From positions 1-5,686 of the forward strand of contig QMSC01000094.1 of the NCBI GenBank assembly GCA_003649515.1: 5,686 nt of DNA, written 5' to 3'. Source of the DNA: Thermoprotei archaeon. GTDB taxonomy: Archaea; Thermoproteota; Thermoprotei; Thermofilales; B20-G17. Of the stretch, positions 1 through 4,727 are shown one piece after another. How positions within the stretch are numbered: the stretch's first letter is position 1; the number at the start of each line of letters is the position of its first letter. The position numbers were made by a program, and so were the translations under genes. The notes under the pieces are model-generated. The model made no database searches and was not told the origin of the DNA. It saw only the letters and a list, made by a program, of their open reading frames with translations.

Positions 1-30
1 AAGAGAGTACATCTGAGGGAATACAGTTGA
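1..30 (+). CDS. Possible 3' tail of an upstream gene (too short to identify)
   Basis: Two frames could hold the end of an upstream gene. One ends with TGA at 14-16 after only four codons (R-E-Y-I). The other ends with TGA at 28-30, overlapping the TTG start of rrp4 as TTGA. The frame of rrp4 itself is also open to the window edge. In many archaea the gene before rrp4 encodes the ribosome maturation protein SBDS, so that is the natural expectation. Nothing in these few codons proves it. Confidence 0.2.
   Translation, partial: KRVHLREYS
15..19 (+). promoter_or_regulatory. Ribosome binding site of rrp4
   Basis: GAGGG lies 7 bases before the TTG at 27. This spacing is what selects TTG as the start, since the frame stays open further upstream and no ATG is near. 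Confidence 0.6.
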
Positions 31-692
31 CACCCAGAAGGAGAAAGAAAATCCCTGTTCTACTTCCCGGGGATAAGATACCAAGCATTAAGGGCACTTT
101 AGGTCCAGGCGTAACTAGGCGGGAAGATGGGAAAAATGTGAGCGTATTTGTGGGCCAGCTTTTAGTACAAGAGAAAGGTAAACAACGCGTGATCCAAGTA
201 GCGCCATTAAAAACTGCATATATACCGATGCCGGGAGATATAGTCGTCGGAAAGATAATTGAAGTAGGGGTCACTAGCTGGTCCGTAGACATTAATTCCC
301 CTTATACTGCTATTTTACCGCTATCAGAGGTATTTTCTAAACCGACCGAAATTACAAGAATAAATCTTTCAAAAAGTCTCAAAGTAGGAGACGTGATAAT
401 TGCAAAAGTAGTAGCCTTCGACCTTACACGAGATCCTGTACTAACGATAAAGGAATCGAAGCTAGGGAAAGTTCCCCGTGGAACGTACTTAGAATTAACA
501 CCCCTAGAAGCGTATGTTTTCTACAGGAGGATAGGAGAGGAAAAGCTCGTAGAAACCGTTAAACAAAAATATGGCTGCGAGCTATTCGTAGGCAAAAACT
601 TTAGGATTATTTTAATAGGAGAGAGTCTTGAAGCTGAAAGGAATGCCATGCATGAAATAATAAGTACAATAAGGAAGTATGTAAAGGTGTGA
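27..692 (+). CDS. rrp4: Exosome complex RNA-binding protein Rrp4
   Basis: Rrp4 forms the trimeric cap of the archaeal exosome, sitting on the Rrp41/Rrp42 hexameric ring and feeding RNA 3' ends into it. The 221-residue product shows the three expected parts: an N-terminal domain (about 1-65, with LLPGD near residue 12), an S1 RNA-binding domain (about 70-145, with PMPGDIVVGKI and the DPVLTIK strand) and a C-terminal KH-type domain (about 150-221). The KH domain has KYGCELFVGKNFRI, where most family members have a GxNGxIW-like stretch, so this loop is slightly divergent. TTG is chosen as start because of the GAGGG at 15-19 and because the N-terminus then matches the family's usual short lead before the PG motif. 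The stop overlaps the rrp41 start region, which suggests coupled translation. Confidence 0.95.
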   Translation: MTPRRRKKIPVLLPGDKIPSIKGTLGPGVTRREDGKNVSVFVGQLLVQEKGKQRVIQVAPLKTAYIPMPGDIVVGKIIEVGVTSWSVDINSPYTAILPLSEVFSKPTEITRINLSKSLKVGDVIIAKVVAFDLTRDPVLTIKESKLGKVPRGTYLELTPLEAYVFYRRIGEEKLVETVKQKYGCELFVGKNFRIILIGESLEAERNAMHEIISTIRKYVKV

Positions 693-1447
693 TGAAGATG
701 AAGAGCGATCAGGCTATAAAGCTTCTCAACGATGAAGGACTACGACTCGACGGTAGGCGGCTTGATGAATTAAGGCCATTGAAAATAGAAGTAGGAGTTC
801 TGAAAAACGCTGATGGTTCAGCGTACATCGAACACGGAAAGAATAAGATAATAGTTGCTGTTTACGGACCTCGAGAAGTTCACCCCAAACACTTAACCCT
901 TCCTGATAGAGCTATAGTACGAGTAAGATATCACATGGCCCCATTTTCTGTTCCTGAGAGAAAGAGTCCAGCACCTTCAAGGAGAGAGATAGAACTCTCC
1001 AAAGTCATTAGGGAAGCCCTTGAACCTGCGATCCTCGTCGAGAAATTCCCCCGAACGGCAATAGATGTCTTTATAGAAGTCTTACAGGCCGATGGAGGAA
1101 CTAGATGCGCGAGCATTACGGCAGCAGCCGTAGCCCTGGCCGATGCAGGAATTCCCATGAAGGACCTGGTAGCTGCTGTGGCTGTTGGGAAGATAAATGG
1201 AAAGATAGCCTTGGATCTAAACCACCTTGAGGATCAATATGGAGAAGGCGATATGCCAGTTGCTATGATGCCTGGGCTGAAGACGATCACTCTTCTACAA
1301 GCAGATGGAATTTTCTCAAAGGAAGAATTTAAGCAAGCGTTGGACTTGGCGATTTCGGGGATACAGGTAATTTACAGAAAACAGCGGGAAGCTCTTAAGA
1401 AGAAATACGAAAAAATGATTAGGACCGTGACAGGAGGTGGAAGCTGA
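689..1447 (+). CDS. rrp41: Exosome catalytic subunit Rrp41 (RNase PH family)
   Basis: Rrp41 is the active subunit of the archaeal exosome ring: a phosphorolytic 3'-5' exoribonuclease that can also add heteropolymeric tails using nucleoside diphosphates. The 252-residue product is a single RNase PH fold with LDGRR (20-24), GVLKNADGSA (36-45), the RNA/phosphate-binding PAPSRREIE (R98, R99) and acidic residues D182 and D188 in EDQYGEGDMP. From memory these numbers coincide with the active-site numbering of the Sulfolobus protein, so the enzyme looks catalytically intact. Possible starts are GTG 689, ATG 692 (TGATG overlap with rrp4) and ATG 698. A GGTG at 686-689 is best spaced for 698, while homolog length favours 689 or 692. 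The stop overlaps rrp42 by one base. Confidence 0.97.
   Translation: MMKMKSDQAIKLLNDEGLRLDGRRLDELRPLKIEVGVLKNADGSAYIEHGKNKIIVAVYGPREVHPKHLTLPDRAIVRVRYHMAPFSVPERKSPAPSRREIELSKVIREALEPAILVEKFPRTAIDVFIEVLQADGGTRCASITAAAVALADAGIPMKDLVAAVAVGKINGKIALDLNHLEDQYGEGDMPVAMMPGLKTITLLQADGIFSKEEFKQALDLAISGIQVIYRKQREALKKKYEKMIRTVTGGGS
1433..1439 (+). promoter_or_regulatory. Strong ribosome binding site of rrp42
   Basis: GGAGGTG ends 7 bases before the ATG at 1447 and lies within the last codons of rrp41. Combined with the one-base TGATG overlap it supports coupled translation, which would help keep the 1:1 ring stoichiometry. Confidence 0.7.
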
Positions 1448-2271
1448 TGTCCAAACCTGAGAAAATAATACCTTTGATTCAAAAAAAGTCCATAGAAGCC
1501 CTGCTCGAAAAAGGGGAAAGGCTTGATGGCCGATCCCCTACAGCCTATAGATCAGTACGCATCACAGTAAATGCTATTGAAAGAGCTGAAGGTTCAGCAA
1601 TTGCCGAGATAGGCAATACTATGGTCATTGCTGGCGTAAAAATGTCATTGGGTAGCCCCTTTCCTGACACTCCTGATAAGGGTGTGTTAATAGTTAATGC
1701 CGAACTGATACCAATAGCTTCTCCTACATTTGAACCAGGTCCTCCAGGCGAAGAAGATGTCGAGATTTCACGTGTTGTGGATAGAGGAATAAGAAGCTCA
1801 GAAATGGTAGACTTAAGTAAGCTGGCAATTATACCAGGCAAGAAGGTATGGGTAATATATGTGGATATATATGCACTTAATCATGATGGCAATCTATTTG
1901 ATGCTTGTATGCTGGCGGCAACCTCGGCATTGCTTACTACGCAGAAGCCTAAAACCGTAGTGGAAAACAATGAAGTAAAACTTCTAGAAGAGAAAGAGCC
2001 ATTACCTATAAAGACCCGCCCCGTATCAGTAACGTTCGCAAAAATAGGTTCTTATATGGTGGTAGACCCCTCTTATAAAGAAGAACTAGCTATGGACGCA
2101 CGCCTGACATTAAGCTTCTCTGAAAACGGGGACATAGTAGCCGTTCAAAAGGGACTTCCTGGATATTTCAGCTATGATGAGATTATGCAAGCCCTAGAAA
2201 TAGGGGAGAAAATATCTAGGGACATACGGAAACACCTACCTCCAATACCCACTTCTGCATCTAACGATTAG
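1447..2271 (+). CDS. rrp42: Exosome ring subunit Rrp42 (non-catalytic RNase PH family)
   Basis: Rrp42 alternates with Rrp41 in the hexameric exosome ring, shaping the active site and RNA path without carrying the catalytic residues. The 274-residue product has the family pattern: an N-terminal helix, GERLDGRSPTAYR (about 23-35), AEGSAIAEIGNTMVIAGVK (about 47-65), the conserved FEPGPPGEEDVEISRVVDRGIR (split around residues 95-116), YALNHDGNLFDACMLAA (about 137-153) and VDPSYKEELAMDARL in the C-terminal half. The aspartate pair of the Rrp41 active site (EDxxxxxD) is absent, as expected. The start is fixed by the SD at 1433-1439 and the TGATG junction with rrp41. The length is normal for the family. 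Confidence 0.96.
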   Translation: MSKPEKIIPLIQKKSIEALLEKGERLDGRSPTAYRSVRITVNAIERAEGSAIAEIGNTMVIAGVKMSLGSPFPDTPDKGVLIVNAELIPIASPTFEPGPPGEEDVEISRVVDRGIRSSEMVDLSKLAIIPGKKVWVIYVDIYALNHDGNLFDACMLAATSALLTTQKPKTVVENNEVKLLEEKEPLPIKTRPVSVTFAKIGSYMVVDPSYKEELAMDARLTLSFSENGDIVAVQKGLPGYFSYDEIMQALEIGEKISRDIRKHLPPIPTSASND

Positions 2272-2275
2272 AAAA

Positions 2276-2283
2276 CTTTAAAA
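2276..2283 (+). promoter_or_regulatory. Possible TATA box for rpl37ae
   Basis: CTTTAAAA, preceded by the purine-rich GAAAA that could act as a BRE, lies just after the rrp42 stop in the 51-base gap. An archaeal start about 26 bases downstream would fall near 2301-2306, giving a leader of roughly 20 bases. Inferred from sequence pattern only. Confidence 0.4.
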
Positions 2284-2322
2284 CCGACTACTCTTAGTTA
2301 GAAGGAGACTTAGGATGAGATC

Positions 2323-2619
2323 ATGGGAAGAACTAAGATCGTAGGTGCTGCAGGAAAATACGGAGCGAGATACGGAGCAACTTTAAGAAAGCGTGTAAAG
2401 TTAATTGAAGAGCGAAGAAGAACTCCTCATAGATGTCCTCGATGCCGAACACCTGGAAGATTAGTCCGCATAAGTATAGGTATCTGGACATGTAGAAAAT
2501 GCGGATATACATTCGCCGGAGGAGCTTGGGTACCCAAGACCATCTTGGGAAAGAGCTTCGCTCCCGAAGAACTGAAGCAGATAATGAAAGCCTATAAGTC
2601 TCCCGGAAAAGTCTTATAG
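2323..2619 (+). CDS. rpl37ae: Large-subunit ribosomal protein L37Ae (eL43)
   Basis: L37Ae is a small zinc-ribbon protein of the archaeal and eukaryotic 50S/60S subunit. The 98-residue product starts with the family signature MGRTKIVGAAGKYGARYG, followed by a basic helix (LRKRVKLIEERRR) and a four-cysteine zinc ribbon: C38 and C41 (CPRC), C57 and C60 (CRKC), then GYTFAGGAWVP. Length and motifs are typical. An ATG at 2315 is out of frame; the ATG at 2323 gives the conserved N-terminus. A GGAG at 2304-2307 is 15 bases away, rather far, so the true binding site is uncertain. The position after the exosome genes is the usual archaeal arrangement. Confidence 0.96.
   Translation: MGRTKIVGAAGKYGARYGATLRKRVKLIEERRRTPHRCPRCRTPGRLVRISIGIWTCRKCGYTFAGGAWVPKTILGKSFAPEELKQIMKAYKSPGKVL
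2613..2619 (+). promoter_or_regulatory. Possible TATA box for the Brix gene
   Basis: CTTATAG overlaps the last codons and stop of rpl37ae. A start about 26 bases downstream would fall at about 2642, just before the TTG (2643) and ATG (2649) candidates. Since neither start has an SD, a leaderless or nearly leaderless mRNA is plausible. Confidence 0.3.
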
Positions 2620-2648
2620 ATTGCTTTTGTAAAATTCTTTAATTGACC

Positions 2649-3233
2649 ATGATAATTATTACAACTAGTAGGCATCCTAATCCCAGGCTCCGCAGTTTTG
2701 CGAAGGATCTGGCGAATGCGCTTCCTAATGCAATGAAAATTAACCGCGGCAAGCTAAGCATCAGTGAGCTTGCACAACGCGCCTACAGTTTAGGGGCTGA
2801 TCGCGTGATACTAGTGAATCGTGGCGCGCGCGGAAATCCTGGCCGAATCCTGTTTTTAAGAGTTTTTGAAGACAAATTTCAGCTCCTCCCCTTAATACTT
2901 AAGGTGAAGGGAGTTAAGCTTCTGAGGGAAATTCCGGAATCCGCCCCCCTAGCTAGCGTCAAAAGCGCGTGCATAATAGTTCCTGAAGGTGAGACCAGTG
3001 ACCTGCAACACTTAGGCGAGTCCCTTTCAGACGCTTTAAACCTTCATTACCTTGAGTCTGATACTTTAGGCATTCTACGACGCTACTTCGACATACTGAT
3101 ACTCGTTGAGAGAGCGAGTGATGGATACGTCGTAAAGTTTATCGGCTCGAAAAAGCTCTTGCCTGCAGGACCCAGAATAAAAATAGAAAGGGTAATATAT
3201 AAGTCACCCATTATAAAATCGGAAGTTACGTGA
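2649..3233 (+). CDS. Brix-domain rRNA processing protein (Imp4-like)
   Basis: Archaeal single-Brix-domain proteins resemble eukaryotic Imp4, Rpf1 and Brx1 and are thought to act in ribosome assembly, binding rRNA. The product (194 residues from ATG 2649; 196 from TTG 2643) has the N-terminal signature TTSRHPNPRLRSFAKDL, then GKLSISELAQRAYSLGADRVILV and GNPGRILFLRV, matching the first half of the Brix fold. The second half repeats the pattern more weakly, with DILILVERASDGYVVKFIG and a closing PRIKIERVIY strand. No clear SD precedes either start. ATG 2649 is preferred because a TATA-like element lies at leaderless distance. The location between rpl37ae and pcc1 is the common archaeal order, although rpoP is missing between it and rpl37ae. 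Confidence 0.88.
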   Translation: MIIITTSRHPNPRLRSFAKDLANALPNAMKINRGKLSISELAQRAYSLGADRVILVNRGARGNPGRILFLRVFEDKFQLLPLILKVKGVKLLREIPESAPLASVKSACIIVPEGETSDLQHLGESLSDALNLHYLESDTLGILRRYFDILILVERASDGYVVKFIGSKKLLPAGPRIKIERVIYKSPIIKSEVT

Positions 3234-3421
3234 GGCTCCTCAGGAATTCTTATATTACACCTTGCGAATGTCTTCATACCCTTGAAGATTGGCTTCTGAG
3301 ATAAGGCTGTCACGATCCATCATAGGGGTTTTGAAACAGTATCGGTTTTGTGCATTAGATTGTGTTGTTTTGTAGTTTTTGAGTTCTTTTAGGGCTTTGA
3401 TGTGTTGGTGTTGTGTTTAGG
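3234..3421 (+). other. Gene-free stretch, T/G-rich in its second half
   Basis: No convincing protein or known RNA gene lies here. From about 3326 the + strand becomes T/G-rich and nearly lacks C. Counting 3351-3450 gives about 51 T, 29 G, 16 A and 4 C. GGTTTTG occurs at 3327-3333 and 3344-3350, with TGTTTTG at 3366-3372, and TGTGTTG occurs at 3361 and 3401. The stretch may serve to end transcription from the Brix operon and to set up the promoter that follows. Confidence 0.5.
3364..3390 (+). terminator. T-tract candidate terminator after the Brix gene
   Basis: Runs of four and five T (3368-3371, 3376-3380) and a further TTCTTTT end at 3390, without a preceding hairpin. Archaeal RNA polymerase terminates on such T-rich non-template tracts, and this is the densest one between the Brix stop and the next promoter. 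Pattern-based inference. Confidence 0.4.
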
Positions 3422-3429
3422 TTTATATA
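3422..3429 (+). promoter_or_regulatory. TATA box of the structured RNA gene
   Basis: TTTATATA is the best TATA box in the window, sitting after the C-poor tract. Its centre is about 26 bases from G3452, where the GC-rich structured island begins. This spacing is typical for archaeal TBP/TFB promoters. Confidence 0.6.
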
Positions 3430-3451
3430 GGATTCGTGTGGGATAATTATT

Positions 3452-3586
3452 GACGGATAGCGACTGTGAAGTCCGCCTATGAGCTGATGAGCCTTTTGTG
3501 AGGGACGAGGCGAAATGAACCACTCCTTCGATGAAGGGAGCCGTGTAACAAAAGGCTCCCGTAGTCGGGGGAGGCGGAGATAAACA
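3452..3586 (+). ncRNA. Candidate structured non-coding RNA, class unknown
   Basis: This island is about 56% GC over 3451-3580, against about 33% in the 100 bases before it and about 40% in the 80 after it. That contrast is typical of structured RNA genes in AT-moderate hyperthermophiles. A nested fold is visible: helix P1 3472-3478 with 3572-3578 (TCCGCCT/AGGCGGA, 7 bp), helix P2 3489-3499 with 3548-3558 (GAGCCTTTTGT/ACAAAAGGCTC, 11 bp perfect) and hairpin P3 3523-3529 with 3533-3540 (one bulged G). Competing pairings exist: 3457-3465 with 3470-3480, GGGAGCC 3536-3542 with GGCTCCC 3554-3560, and CTCCC 3556-3560 with GGGAG 3569-3573. A TATA box lies 26 bases upstream of 3452. The 3' end is not fixed; AGATAAACA follows P1. 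The only reading frames are 22 codons or less. I cannot match it to RNase P, SRP, tRNA or C/D RNA. An H/ACA-like guide and a minimal IS200/IS605-type element are discussed in the findings. Confidence 0.6.
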
Positions 3587-3600
3587 ACCGTAATGACCCC

Positions 3601-3645
3601 TTCCGTAGCATCAAACTAATATAGATTAATACAAAAGCTACGGAA
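3601..3645. repeat. Perfect 9-bp inverted repeat upstream of pcc1
   Basis: TTCCGTAGC (3601-3609) and GCTACGGAA (3637-3645) are exact reverse complements separated by 27 AT-rich bases. A further ACCGT (3587-3591) and ACGGT (3653-3657) can pair outside it. As DNA it brackets the likely pcc1 TATA box. As RNA it would form a hairpin ending just before the GGAG of pcc1. Confidence 0.75.
3617..3631 (+). promoter_or_regulatory. Probable pcc1 promoter (TATA-like)
   Basis: An AT-only stretch apart from one G (TAATATAGATTAATA) lies 32-46 bases before the pcc1 ATG. Transcription would start near 3647-3655, giving a leader of 8-16 bases. It sits in the loop of the 9-bp inverted repeat. Confidence 0.45.
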
Positions 3646-3647
3646 CA

Positions 3648-3651
3648 GGAG
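3648..3651 (+). promoter_or_regulatory. Ribosome binding site of pcc1
   Basis: GGAG ends 11 bases before the ATG at 3663. If transcription came from further upstream, GG here could pair with the CC at 3599-3600 beneath the inverted-repeat stem, so accessibility might depend on the promoter used. Confidence 0.45.
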
Positions 3652-3662
3652 AACGGTACCTC

Positions 3663-3929
3663 ATGACCATAATTTCAAGGATCCTACTGAAACTTGTGGA
3701 TAGGGAAATTCGAGATGTGCTTTACCACTCCTTAGTGCCGGAAGTAGCAACTACAATTACGCCTAGAGGCAAGGTTAACATTACTACCCCCTCTGCAGAT
3801 ACTCTTCTAATAGAGATACAGGCAAGAGATTTTGTCATGCTCAGGGCTTTAGTAAACAGCTACCTAAGACTTTTGAAAGTTATTACTGAAAGCTTACGCG
3901 AATTAGAAGAAGAGGGAGAACTTCGTTAA
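3663..3929 (+). CDS. pcc1: KEOPS complex subunit Pcc1
   Basis: Pcc1 is the dimerising subunit of KEOPS (Kae1, Bud32, Cgi121, Pcc1), which with Sua5 makes t6A at position 37 of ANN-decoding tRNAs. The product is 88 residues, the usual size. It shows the compact beta-beta-alpha pattern of the family: an N-terminal strand and helix, VPEVATTITPRGKVNIT (about 25-41), TLLIEIQARDFVMLRALVNSYLRLL, where the A-R-D-(x)4-LRALVNSYLR stretch is the Pcc1 hallmark, and a charged C-terminal helix. The start is ATG 3663 with GGAG upstream. In many archaea pcc1 follows the Brix gene directly; here it is separated by the RNA candidate and likely has its own promoter. It runs tail to tail into trmJ, sharing the TTAA at 3926-3929. 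Confidence 0.93.
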   Translation: MTIISRILLKLVDREIRDVLYHSLVPEVATTITPRGKVNITTPSADTLLIEIQARDFVMLRALVNSYLRLLKVITESLRELEEEGELR

Positions 3930-4660
3930 TCAACTCTCTCCAATCTCACTAGAATCTTTCTTAAAACACTCATGAGTGCATGTACTTCCCGTTTATCAGG
4001 CATAGCTTTGCCTATTACTCTTTTAAAGGCTAGAAGAGCACTGCGTCTACGTGCAATGGGGTAGTTTATTTTATCTAAAATTTCCTCAAAGTAAGTATGT
4101 AGGATCCTTAGCTCATTAGAGGTCGGGGGGACGAACTTGTAGGCGCCTACATGTTTACTCTTTCTATACACTTCATTCTTATATATTTCATAGAGGATTA
4201 TGGTGACTGCATGTGAAAGATTGAGTATGGGATAGATCGGCGCTGTAGGGATCGTTACAATTACATCACATTTTTCAAGTTCTTTGTTCTTTAACCCTAC
4301 GTCTTCTCGCCCAAATACCAGTGCGACCTTTCCGTTAAACTTGAACAATCGCTGTGCAAGGTCCTCGGGAGCAATCGGCACTCTCAAGGAACTATACCTC
4401 TTCGGTATTTTTCCTGTAGTCCCCACAACTAAGCTCGCATCAGATATAGCCTCTTCAAAAGACCCTACAATTCTTGAGTTCTTAATGACCTCTTTTGCAT
4501 GCGCTGAGAAAACATACGCTTCGGAACCTATCTCAGTACGGGGATTTACTAAAACAAGCCTTCGAAAACCAAAGTTTAACATACTTCTCGCAACATACCC
4601 TATGTTCAGTTGGTAGAGCGGCTCTACCAGCACCACTGAATACTTCTCGGAAGGCTCCAT
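3926..4660 (-). CDS. trmJ: TrmJ-type tRNA 2'-O-methyltransferase (SPOUT/SpoU family)
   Basis: TrmJ uses S-adenosylmethionine to methylate the 2'-OH of nucleotide 32 in the tRNA anticodon loop; the characterised Sulfolobus enzyme prefers C32. The 244-residue product carries the three SpoU motifs: N-I-G-YVARSMLNFGF (about 18-31), VFGREDVGL (about 115-123) and PILNLSHAVTIILYEIY (about 144-160). Together these build the knotted cofactor site. The C-terminal helical extension with ARRRSALLAFKRVIGKA fits the family. SpoU enzymes of other specificity look similar, so tRNA position 32 is inferred from the TrmJ-like motif wording. ATG 4660 is preceded by GGGAG. It is the last gene of a minus-strand set and overlaps pcc1 tail to tail. 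In-frame codons are open upstream to about 4740 but hold no ATG, GTG or TTG. Confidence 0.9.
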   Translation of the reverse strand: MEPSEKYSVVLVEPLYQLNIGYVARSMLNFGFRRLVLVNPRTEIGSEAYVFSAHAKEVIKNSRIVGSFEEAISDASLVVGTTGKIPKRYSSLRVPIAPEDLAQRLFKFNGKVALVFGREDVGLKNKELEKCDVIVTIPTAPIYPILNLSHAVTIILYEIYKNEVYRKSKHVGAYKFVPPTSNELRILHTYFEEILDKINYPIARRRSALLAFKRVIGKAMPDKREVHALMSVLRKILVRLERVD

Positions 4661-4725
4661 ACCTCTCCCAACGCGTTTATCGGGATTTCCTCTCCGATCA
4701 GATATCTTGTCCTTAAAGAGCTTAT
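4624..4725 (-). CDS. Possible 33-codon small ORF between the Pcc1-like gene and trmJ
   Basis: After an AGGAGG (4733-4738) and a 7-base gap there is an ATA codon followed by 32 sense codons to a TAG at 4624-4626. The translation begins S-S-L-R-T-R-Y-L and continues with GEEIPINALGEVW. It has no ATG, GTG or TTG near its start; an in-frame TTG lies at codon 19. It overlaps the first codons of trmJ in another frame. I do not recognise it. The SD may instead be a by-product of the QEE codons that end the upstream gene. Confidence 0.2.
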   Translation of the reverse strand: MSSLRTRYLIGEEIPINALGEVWSLPRSIQWCW

Positions 4726-4727
4726 TA

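Noticed and set aside
931..1841. Minus-strand frames of 75 and 98 codons opposite rrp41 and rrp42.
   Set aside because: Both are shadows of highly conserved exosome genes; no RBS and no recognisable motifs.
3255..3323. 22-residue minus-strand ORF starting with two ATGs.
   Set aside because: No SD, no recognisable motif and no promoter clearly assigned to it; this length is expected by chance.
3239..3325. Minus-strand C/D-box-like RNA (ATGATGG ... CTGA).
   Set aside because: The C box is off consensus at its last base, the span of about 85 bases is too long, and no proper internal D'/C' boxes are visible.
3484..3515. Hammerhead-ribozyme-like core: CTGATGA, then GCCT/AGGC as a possible stem II, then GAAA.
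   Set aside because: Stem III after GAAA (TGAACC) finds no partner such as GGTTCA before a cleavage triplet on either side. The GTC at 3471-3473 gives only mismatched stems I and III. The same bases also form the stronger 11-bp helix P2. Probably chance.
3515..3583. 22-residue + strand ORF within the RNA candidate.
   Set aside because: It lies across strong RNA helices, lacks an SD and ends in an Arg-rich GC-driven tail. Kept only as a weak hint for a TnpB-type remnant, not as a gene.
3452..3660. RNase P RNA: GAAGTCCGCC resembles the CR-I/P5 start and GGCGGAGATAA could be the P5 return strand.
   Set aside because: No convincing CR-V (ACAGA...GCTTA-like) downstream, no room for P1-P3 between the promoter and the CR-I-like bases, and no matching terminal P1 helix.
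4284..4716. Plus-strand frames opposite trmJ.
   Set aside because: trmJ carries all three SpoU motifs on the minus strand; the opposite frames show no protein family features.
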